Shown: piece by piece, positions 57,504-64,000 of the stretch | Numbering within the stretch: the first letter of the stretch is position 1 | Layout: each line of letters opens with the position of its first letter | Source of the DNA: a bacterium | Lineage (GTDB): Bacteria > Bacteroidota > Ignavibacteria > Kapaibacteriales > UBA7675 | Direction: 5' to 3' | Assembly (NCBI GenBank): GCA_030430495.1 | Contig: JAUIKM010000010.1 | Span: 1-64,000, forward strand | Length of the DNA stretch: 64,000 nt | Made by a program: the position numbers and the translations under genes | The notes under the pieces: generated by a model | Databases searched by the model: none | Told to the model about the DNA's origin: nothing | Seen by the model: only the letters and a program-made list of their open reading frames with translations

Positions 57504-59432
57504 TTACTTCTTTTCTTCTTCGTCGACAATCGTGTAATCGGCTTCTTCCACGTTGCCGTCGCCGCCGGCAGAAGCGGTTTCGCCGTCGGGAGCTGCACCG
57601 GCTTCGCCTTGCGGCGCGCCTTGAGCGCCGGTGGCGTCGTACATGTGCTTGGACGCTTCAGCCCAGGCGTTGTTGAGATCGTCGATTTTCGCGCGAATCT
57701 CGTCGTTGCCGCCGCCCTTGATGGCTTCCTGCAAGGCAGATTTGGCCGTGTCGATTTTGCCCTTCAGCTCCGGCGTCAGTTTGTCGCCGAATTCACCGAG
57801 CTGTTTGTCCGTCTGGAAGATGAGGTTGTCGGCCTCGTTCTTCGTCTGAACTTCATCTTTGCGCTTTTTGTCGTTGTCCGCGTTTTCCTGCGCTTCGCGC
57901 TTGATGCGCTCGATTTCAGCGTCGGAAAGACCGCTCGACGACGTGATGCGGATGCTCTGCTCTTTGCCGGAAGCCTTGTCCCTGGCGCTGACATTCAGGA
58001 TGCCGTTGGCGTCCAGATCAAAGGAGACCTCAACCTGCGGTATGCCGCGCGGCGCCGGCGGAATGCCGTCCAGGTGAAACTTGCCGAGCGTGCGGTTGTC
58101 CGCCGCCATCGGGCGTTCGCCCTGGAGAATGTGGATTTCCACCGAAGGCTGGTTGTCGCTGGCCGTCGAGAAGGTTTCCTTCTTGTTCGTCGGGATCGTC
58201 GTGTTCGACGGGATCATCGGCGTCATGACGCCGCCCAGCGTTTCAATGCCGAGCGTCAGCGGGGTGACGTCGAGCAGCAGCACGTCTTTGATGTCGCCCG
58301 AGAGCACGGCGCCCTGAACCGCCGCACCGATGGCCACAACTTCATCGGGGTTGACGCTGCGCGCCGGATCTTTGCCGAAGAAGTTTTTGACCAGTTGCTG
58401 GATTTTCGGGATGCGCGTCGAACCGCCGACGAGGATCACCTCGTCGATGTCGTTCGGCGAGAGTTTCGCGTCGTTCATCGCCGTTTCGCAGGGTTTGAGC
58501 GTGCGGGCAAAGAGGTCTTCGCACAGCGCCTCAAATTTGGCGCGCGTCACTTTGACGTTCAAGTGCTTGGGACCGTCCTGCGTCGCCGTGACGAAGGGCA
58601 GGTTGACTTCGGTCTCGAGTTTCATCGAGAGGTCGATCTTGGCTTTCTCCGCCGCTTCGCGCAGACGCTGCAGAGCCATTTTGTCCTTGCGCAGGTCAAC
58701 GCCGTCGGACTTCTGGAACTCGTCGGCCAGGTGGTTGATCAGCACGCGGTCAAAGTTGTCGCCGCCCAGGTGTGTGTCGCCGTTGGTCGACTTCACCTCA
58801 AACACGCCGTCGCCGATTTCCAGAATCGAAATATCGAAGGTACCGCCGCCGAGGTCATAGACCGCAACAGTCAGGTTTTTGTCCTTTTTATCCATGCCGT
58901 ACGCCAGCGCGGCGGCCGTCGGCTCGTTGATGATGCGGCGCACGTTCAGGCCCGCAATTTCACCGGCGGTTTTAGTCGCCTGCCGCTGGGCGTCGTTGAA
59001 ATACGCGGGCACGGTGATCACCGCTTCCGAGACTTTCTGACCCAGGTAGTCCTCGGCGGTCTGCTTCATTTTCTGCAGAATCATGGCCGAGAGTTCTTCC
59101 GGCGAATAGGAGCGGTCGTCGATTTTGATGCGGACGGCCGTACCGTCGCTTGACGATTCCACTTTATAGGGAAAGTGTTCCGCTTCCTTGCTGACTTCGT
59201 CCCAGCGATGCCCCATGAAACGCTTGACCGAATAGATCGTGTTCGTGGGGTTCGTAATGGCCTGACGTTTGGCCGTTTCACCAACCAGTCGATCGCCGTC
59301 CTTTGTAAAACCGATCACGGAGGGCGTCGTACGGCCGCCTTCGCTGTTGGCAATGACGTTCTGGCTGGCGCCTTCCATCACGGCTACTACGGAGTTGGTC
59401 GTCCCGAGGTCGATTCCAATAATTTTACCCAT
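57504..59432 (-). CDS. dnaK: Chaperone DnaK (Hsp70)
   Basis: ATP-dependent chaperone. The ATG at 59432 ([20 protein letters not shown], 642 residues) has GAGAGG 8 bases upstream; the track start adds 73 residues unlike the family. The nucleotide-binding domain has phosphate loops [10 protein letters not shown] and [20 protein letters not shown], plus [20 protein letters not shown]. The substrate-binding domain contains [20 protein letters not shown]. The C-terminal lid ends with a Gly/Ala-rich stretch and the conserved [14 protein letters not shown] tail. grpE and dnaJ are not adjacent, and no CIRCE element was seen upstream. Confidence 0.98.
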   Translation of the reverse strand: MGKIIGIDLGTTNSVVAVMEGASQNVIANSEGGRTTPSVIGFTKDGDRLVGETAKRQAITNPTNTIYSVKRFMGHRWDEVSKEAEHFPYKVESSSDGTAVRIKIDDRSYSPEELSAMILQKMKQTAEDYLGQKVSEAVITVPAYFNDAQRQATKTAGEIAGLNVRRIINEPTAAALAYGMDKKDKNLTVAVYDLGGGTFDISILEIGDGVFEVKSTNGDTHLGGDNFDRVLINHLADEFQKSDGVDLRKDKMALQRLREAAEKAKIDLSMKLETEVNLPFVTATQDGPKHLNVKVTRAKFEALCEDLFARTLKPCETAMNDAKLSPNDIDEVILVGGSTRIPKIQQLVKNFFGKDPARSVNPDEVVAIGAAVQGAVLSGDIKDVLLLDVTPLTLGIETLGGVMTPMIPSNTTIPTNKKETFSTASDNQPSVEIHILQGERPMAADNRTLGKFHLDGIPPAPRGIPQVEVSFDLDANGILNVSARDKASGKEQSIRITSSSGLSDAEIERIKREAQENADNDKKRKDEVQTKNEADNLIFQTDKQLGEFGDKLTPELKGKIDTAKSALQEAIKGGGNDEIRAKIDDLNNAWAEASKHMYDATGAQGAPQGEAGAAPDGETASAGGDGNVEEADYTIVDEEEKK

Positions 59433-59889
59433 GTTTTTTCCTCTCTGTTTGAGTATTCCGTTCAATCTATTTTGCTGATTTTCTCTGCTTGTTCCGGCGG
59501 AGCTTTCCGGCTGCGCCGCATGCGGTTTGAGGTCCGCGAATGCCGCCTTCCGCGTCAGAGGCCGGGATGCTGCCGGCGAGTGCGGAACGGGGTCCGCGCT
59601 CCTATGTGCAATCTCCATGCCAAATGCTTTTGCGCCACTTTTTTGCGTCAATCAGGCAGATTGCGGGCAGATTCTCTGACATATCAGGTCAAATTCGGAG
59701 TGCGCCTCAAATGTGGCAGACCTGACTATATGACAGTTCGGCACATAAAACGGGCCAAACAAGAGGGGCTTTGGAGGACGCGGCAAGCTGCGGGCAATTC
59801 AGGCAGAGGGTGAACGTGGTCATGGTTTTTGATGCGGCATTTGCCCATATTGGCCGACCGGAACGACACTGCTAACAACCATAGAGAGA
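59433..59889. other. Divergent region between dnaK and the universal stress gene
   Basis: 457 bases containing the upstream regions of both genes. No CIRCE repeat (TTAGCACTC and its inverse) and no clear heat-shock promoter. Short imperfect palindromes such as TGACATATCAGGTCA and CTGACTATATGACAG lie near 59679-59735 and might bind a regulator. Confidence 0.45.
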
Positions 59890-60375
59890 ATGACCATGTT
59901 TAAAGTACGCGAAATTCTGGTGCCCGTCGATTTTTCGGCTCACTCCCACAAAGCACTCAACTACGCACTGGAGTTGGCGCTGAACAACGACGCCCGGCTG
60001 CATATCATTCACGTGATTGAGCCGCCGGTTTATCCGGCCACGTGGAGCTACGCCCAGGTGGGGCTGGTGGAGTCCGAAAAGGAATTGTGCGAAGCGGCGG
60101 AACGCGAACTGGAAGAACTCCGCCAAAAGTACTGCGATCGCTGCCCGAATATCGTGACCAAGACGATCGTGGGCCAGAGCGCGGCGGACGAGATAAACCA
60201 CTACGCCGCCGAACACAAGATCGATATGATCAGCATCGCCACGCATGGACGCCGCGGGCTGGAGCGTTTTTTGTTCGGATCAACGACGGAACGCGTGCTG
60301 CGCACCGCCCCCTGCCCTGTTCTGGCCGTGCGTACACCGCTGCACCACAGCGAGCAGGACAAGTCCGCAGACTGA
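59890..60375 (+). CDS. Universal stress protein, UspA family
   Basis: 161 residues, one Usp domain. MTMFKVREILVPVDFSAHSH is the usual N-terminal strand and Asp motif, and the C-terminal ATP-binding loop is ATHGRRGLERFLFGSTTERV, followed by LRTAPCPVLAVR. This places it in the nucleotide-binding type. The start may also be the ATG two codons later. Usp proteins respond to starvation and other stresses; the location opposite dnaK fits a stress role but does not prove it. Confidence 0.93.
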   Translation: MTMFKVREILVPVDFSAHSHKALNYALELALNNDARLHIIHVIEPPVYPATWSYAQVGLVESEKELCEAAERELEELRQKYCDRCPNIVTKTIVGQSAADEINHYAAEHKIDMISIATHGRRGLERFLFGSTTERVLRTAPCPVLAVRTPLHHSEQDKSAD

Positions 60376-60533
60376 GATTCCGGCGCAGGCAATTGAGCAA
60401 CACCCAGGTGCAAAACCCGTCCAACGGGCAGTCAAAAATGCGCCAGATATTGGGCGGACGGCAACAGGTTGTATTTTGCCTGTGCCTTTACGCATGTAAG
60501 CGGGCGATTTTTCCAGAATGAGGGACTGAGTAC

Positions 60534-61568
60534 ATGGCATTCCGGGTCAACAAACTTGTTACGATCGAACGACACATAAGCGAGCAGCAGGAGCTGCATT
60601 CCTCCGCCACGGGCAGTTTCTCACGCATGATGCGGGACCTGCTGCTGGCCCTGAGGATTATCTCCCGCGAGGTGCGGCGGGCGGGTTTCAACGACATCCT
60701 GGGCGTAACGGAATCGCAGAACGTTCACGGCGAGCAGGTCAAAAAGCTGGACGAGTTTGCCAACGAGACGATCATCCGCGCGATGGATCACGGCGGTCAC
60801 CTGTGTGCAATGGCGTCGGAGGAGTCGGAAGGCCTGATTGAGATACCGGAGGAATACGAACGCGGCAACTACGTGCTGTTGTTTGACCCGCTGGACGGCT
60901 CGTCGAATATCGACGTCAACGTGACGATCGGCACGATCTTTTCGATTTTCCGGCGGGTGACGCCGGACCGCGTCGGCAACGGTCACGAGGACGACTTTCT
61001 GCAGCCGGGCAATCGCCAGGTGGCGGCCGGTTATGCGCTTTACGGTTCGAGCACCTGTCTGGTGTACACCACGGGCCAGGGCGTCAACATGTTCACCTAC
61101 GACCCGACGGTGGGCGAATTTTTCCTGACGCAGGAGAACCTGCAGATGCCGGACCGCCACAATTCGTACAGCATCAACGAAGGCAACTACCACAAGTGGA
61201 ACGACGAGTTGCGCCGCTACATCGACTTCGTGAAAGATCCGTCTTACGGCCACGCGTCGTACAGCCTGCGCTACATCGGCACGGCGGTGGCGGACATTCA
61301 CCGCATCCTGCAGCACGGCGGCATCTTTATGTATCCCGGCGACAAAAAAAATCCGAACGGCAAACTGCGGCTTATGTACGAGATCAACCCGCTGGCGCTG
61401 TTGATAGAACAAGCCGGCGGCCGCGCGACGGACGGCAAGAACCGCGTGCTGGACCTGAATCCGGAAGACATCCACCAGACTGCGCCGGTGTTCATGGGCA
61501 GCAAGGCCAACGTCCTGGAAGCCGAAGCTTTCGTGCGCGGCGAGTTTCCCTCGCGGCCGGACAATTAA
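60534..61568 (+). CDS. fbp: Fructose-1,6-bisphosphatase class I
   Basis: Gluconeogenic enzyme that hydrolyses fructose 1,6-bisphosphate. 344 residues. The metal and substrate motif is LLFDPLDGSSNIDVNVTIGT, Glu residues for metal binding are in CAMASEESEGLIEIP, and the sugar-phosphate region includes SLRYIGTAVADIHRILQHGG and the typical GKLRLMYEINPLALLIEQAG. Length and motifs are standard. It lies 158 bases after the Usp gene and ends before a strong palindromic terminator. Confidence 0.97.
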   Translation: MAFRVNKLVTIERHISEQQELHSSATGSFSRMMRDLLLALRIISREVRRAGFNDILGVTESQNVHGEQVKKLDEFANETIIRAMDHGGHLCAMASEESEGLIEIPEEYERGNYVLLFDPLDGSSNIDVNVTIGTIFSIFRRVTPDRVGNGHEDDFLQPGNRQVAAGYALYGSSTCLVYTTGQGVNMFTYDPTVGEFFLTQENLQMPDRHNSYSINEGNYHKWNDELRRYIDFVKDPSYGHASYSLRYIGTAVADIHRILQHGGIFMYPGDKKNPNGKLRLMYEINPLALLIEQAGGRATDGKNRVLDLNPEDIHQTAPVFMGSKANVLEAEAFVRGEFPSRPDN

Positions 61569-61641
61569 CAAATTGGCCTGCGATTTTTCAGCCTGCCGTC
61601 GTTAAACCTGCACACAGCGTTTAACACGAGATCTTAAAACG

Positions 61642-61673
61642 ACACACGGCCCCGCCATGGCGGGGCCGTGTGT
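61642..61673. terminator. Bidirectional terminator between fbp and a T9SS cargo gene
   Basis: ACACACGGCCCCGCC and GGCGGGGCCGTGTGT form a near-continuous palindrome (15 bp arms, 2-base centre), followed by GTTTAACC on the plus strand. It lies between two converging genes. Confidence 0.85.
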
Positions 61674-61706
61674 GTTTAACCGATTGCGATATTGTTGGTT
61701 CGCGAC

Positions 61707-63359
61707 TTATCGTTCAATAACGATCGACAAAGTTTTCACCAGCGCATTGTCGGCGCCACGCAAACCGATGATGTAGTGACCCGACGCCAGGTTCGAGAGA
61801 TCCAGCTCGACGACTTCGCCCGGATTGACTGCACTCTGCGGTTTAAACGAGTGCACTATCTGGCCGATGGAGTTGCGGACTTCGATCGACTGAAGGTTTT
61901 GATCGAGGATGTTAACAACGTTAAAACTGCCGGTTGAGGGATTGGGGTAGACGAAGCCGGACAAAGTACTGAGTTGTCCGCCTTCAATGTGGATTGACTT
62001 CTCTTGAAGCGCCGCGGGAATCTTACACTCGAATTCAAAGCCCTTGAGTTTTTCACATACAACCTGCCCAAATTCATCAATGAGCTCAATCCTTATCCCA
62101 AATCCGGTTACAGAGTCGCTGTTCATTATACCACAAACTGATGCAAACACGTGCTCTCCGTCAATTGGAAAGTTTCCGCCTGCGTTGCCAAAAGTAATTG
62201 TGTTGTCATTTTCATTGATGTTAAATCCGGCTTCAACATCATCCGAGCTTGAGATCGATTGAAACAGGCTACTCCCACCGTCACCAGAAATACGGATCTT
62301 CTTGATGTTTTTGGTACAGCCGGGATGCAGCTTGAAAATATCGGAAAAACTATAGCTAAGGTTCAGACAGCACAAATTGTCATCATCAGGATGAATGAAT
62401 GAGTCTGGCCACGGTCCGCGTCCAATCGGCATATAGTCGTACTCGGTGCCGCTGAATTCAATCGACTCCTGCCACCCAAACTGGCAGGGACAGGGATCTG
62501 TTTCGCGGTAAATCTGACTGACCGAGACATCATCTACAAAGTGGTACGAGCGTCCAAAATCCAGCGTCTGCTGCGTGCAGGGAGCGCCCAGGCAGTCGTC
62601 GTAACAAGGATTTGTCGTCGTTGTCGAAGGCGGATCGTTAAACATGCCGATGTACAGCCACTCCTCGCCGCCGTTGGCAATAAACTGACCGTTAACCAGC
62701 GTCCAGTCCGATGTTTCGTTAACATCATCGTCAGCACCCATTGGAATCGCCGCGGTAGCCGTCACCTGAGGTGTTAAACTGATAACCGGGCCCGGCACTT
62801 GTGTGCTGCCCAAATATGTGCTCGCCTGCGCAGGCGTCATGACGGCAGCGCCAAAGTCTTCCACGCCATAAGTCGACGTTTCCGCAAGACTGACAAAAAA
62901 CGAAATCTCGTACAGCATGTCGGCCTCCAACGCTGCTACCAACTGCACCGCCAGATACTCCTGCCCCCAGTAAAAAACACCGCCGTCCGGCTCAAAAGTA
63001 CCGACACCGGCGTACGCATCACCGGTACGAGGGTACTGTTTACCGACGGCATTGACCGGAAGCGGTCCGCAGTAACTTGTACAATTACTGACCGAATTCC
63101 GCACAAAATAATCCGAAGTTCCCTTGTGCCCCCTGCGCCACTCTTTGCAGTGCGAGGACAACTGATCTTCACTGTATGGCGGCGTTGGAAATACCATTTC
63201 CTCAAAACTCGGATTCGGCACAAGGTTCGGCCCCTGGCCAGGTGCGTCGGCATTGGCGGACAGTATCAACACGATAACGAGCGGCAGCAACAGGCAATGT
63301 TTGACGCAACGATTCAGACAATGTTCAGTATTCAAAGTAAAGCTCCACAATAACAACAT
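61707..63359 (-). CDS. T9SS-secreted protein with N-terminal jelly-roll-like domain
   Basis: 550 residues. The N-terminus contains the signal segment VKHCLLLPLVIVLILSANAD; the true start may be an internal codon. NLVPNPSFEEMVFPTPPYSE opens a domain of about 230 residues with TSDYFVRN, PRTGDAYAGVGTF and YEISFFVSLAETSTYGVEDF, a pattern common in Bacteroidota surface proteins and likely a galactose-binding-type jelly roll. A middle part has several Cys and no recognised fold. The last 80 residues from GFVYPNPSTGSFNVVNIL to the end, with LASGHYIIGLRG, are a T9SS type A sorting domain. Extracellular role unknown; carbohydrate binding is possible. Confidence 0.85.
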   Translation of the reverse strand: MLLLWSFTLNTEHCLNRCVKHCLLLPLVIVLILSANADAPGQGPNLVPNPSFEEMVFPTPPYSEDQLSSHCKEWRRGHKGTSDYFVRNSVSNCTSYCGPLPVNAVGKQYPRTGDAYAGVGTFEPDGGVFYWGQEYLAVQLVAALEADMLYEISFFVSLAETSTYGVEDFGAAVMTPAQASTYLGSTQVPGPVISLTPQVTATAAIPMGADDDVNETSDWTLVNGQFIANGGEEWLYIGMFNDPPSTTTTNPCYDDCLGAPCTQQTLDFGRSYHFVDDVSVSQIYRETDPCPCQFGWQESIEFSGTEYDYMPIGRGPWPDSFIHPDDDNLCCLNLSYSFSDIFKLHPGCTKNIKKIRISGDGGSSLFQSISSSDDVEAGFNINENDNTITFGNAGGNFPIDGEHVFASVCGIMNSDSVTGFGIRIELIDEFGQVVCEKLKGFEFECKIPAALQEKSIHIEGGQLSTLSGFVYPNPSTGSFNVVNILDQNLQSIEVRNSIGQIVHSFKPQSAVNPGEVVELDLSNLASGHYIIGLRGADNALVKTLSIVIER

Positions 63360-63879
63360 TACAGGTATTTTTCCAGGTGGGACACATACTACTATGTCCT
63401 GCGAACCAAACTACAACATAACAAAGCACCATAATAATTATTTCATTTTTAGGGTCAATTTCAGCAGCAGCCACGTGTAACGTGCTTCCATCCCACTTCA
63501 GGTTTGCTGCCAGATCCCGCACTCAAAACGCGGTCAAAAAGCAGGCCGAAGCACATCTCTCCGCAAACAACCGGATACGGACAGGGAGAGTGCTTGAAAT
63601 ATTTATCACAACAGTAATCCCATTGTCAACATTATACATCGGCACATACACCATCACAATCACCGTAAATTTCCGCTGCCATGAAAAGCCAAACCCCTCT
63701 TGTTAGTCATTGTTTTTCAAGGGTTTACCATCTAAGTTGTTTCAAACTTTTCGGTGGGGAGCACCGGGTTCACTCGGCAATTCCGCATCACAAAAGTGTC
63801 ATTTTCGCATTGCATCTTCGCGTGGCTGGAAATAGATTGCCATCACAAATCGGCATGTGAAACCAATCATTTCAGAACA
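63360..63879. other. Divergent intergenic region near the right edge
   Basis: 520 AT-richer bases between two divergent secreted-protein genes. No supported ORF; the short ORFs here lack family features. A possible promoter for the right-edge gene, TTGTTT-N17-TAAGTTGT, lies around 63711-63741 but is a weak match. Confidence 0.45.
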
Positions 63880-64000
63880 ATGCGACAGTACTTCAATTTC
63901 AGGATCATGCGTCTGGCGTGCACGCTGTGTGCAATCGCCGTACTTGGGTTTACCAGCGCCTGCGATGACGACGGCGACGACAACAACAATAACAACAACG
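63880..64000 (+). CDS. Partial lipoprotein, cut by the window edge
   Basis: Absent from the ORF track because it runs off the window. From the ATG at 63880 it reads MRQYFNFRIMRLACTLCAIA, then VLGFTSACDDDGDD and a run of Asn. An N-terminal hydrophobic segment and the lipobox-like TSAC indicate a lipoprotein; an internal ATG at 63907 is another possible start. The Asp/Asn-rich segment after the Cys is a typical flexible linker in surface lipoproteins of this group. Nothing can be said about the mature domain. Confidence 0.6.
   Translation, partial: MRQYFNFRIMRLACTLCAIAVLGFTSACDDDGDDNNNNNN

Noticed and set aside
59433-59889. CIRCE heat-shock element upstream of dnaK
   Set aside because: No TTAGCACTC inverted pair is present; the palindromes seen are different and short.

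Overview
This window comes from a moderately GC-rich member of the Bacteroidota/FCB group. The evidence is four secreted proteins ending in type IX secretion (T9SS) C-terminal sorting domains, and promoters carrying the Bacteroidota -7 element TAnnTTTG, exact upstream of the tRNA/secE operon and of rpsL. The paired DUF1800/DUF1501 proteins with Por-type tails suggest a Kapabacteria/Ignavibacteria-like lineage; that placement is an inference.

Layout. Bases 1-724 hold no convincing gene. Bases 725-11454 (+) hold a surface/secretion block: two DUF1800-DUF1501 gene pairs, each with Tat-type twin-arginine signals, and between them an unknown membrane protein and a lipoprotein ending in a thioredoxin-like domain. 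Bases 11927-47195 (-) carry, read right to left, almost the entire core gene-expression region: tRNA-Tyr/Gly/Thr/Trp, secE-nusG-rplKA-rplJL-rpoBC, a mitochondrial EFG1-like elongation factor G, rpsL-rpsG-fusA-tuf, then the S10, spc and alpha operons to rplQ, and finally engB and purE. Hairpins with U-rich tails after rpoC, tuf and rplQ divide this run into several transcription units. rpsD (S4) is missing between rpsK and rpoA, rpmG is missing next to secE, and no tuf lies inside the tRNA cluster.

Bases 47303-63359 are mixed: carA (-), an HNH nuclease (+), an HtrA/DegQ protease (-), a giant VWA/beta-propeller/ASH-domain T9SS cargo protein (-), a divergent orotate phosphoribosyltransferase-like protein (-), dnaK (-), a universal stress protein (+), class I fructose-1,6-bisphosphatase (+), and another T9SS cargo protein (-). 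The right edge holds the start of a lipoprotein with an Asp/Asn-rich segment.

How it works together: most of the window is housekeeping translation and transcription machinery in conserved order. The points of interest are (i) the duplicated DUF1800/DUF1501 modules combining Tat signals with T9SS sorting tails, and the two unknown envelope genes between them; (ii) two different EF-G proteins, one of the spdEFG1/mtEFG1 type; (iii) structured RNA gaps in the alpha operon where rpsD would be; (iv) non-ATG starts, such as TTG for rpoB, set by strong Shine-Dalgarno sites; and (v) a phosphoribosyltransferase-like protein with an eroded PRPP motif.
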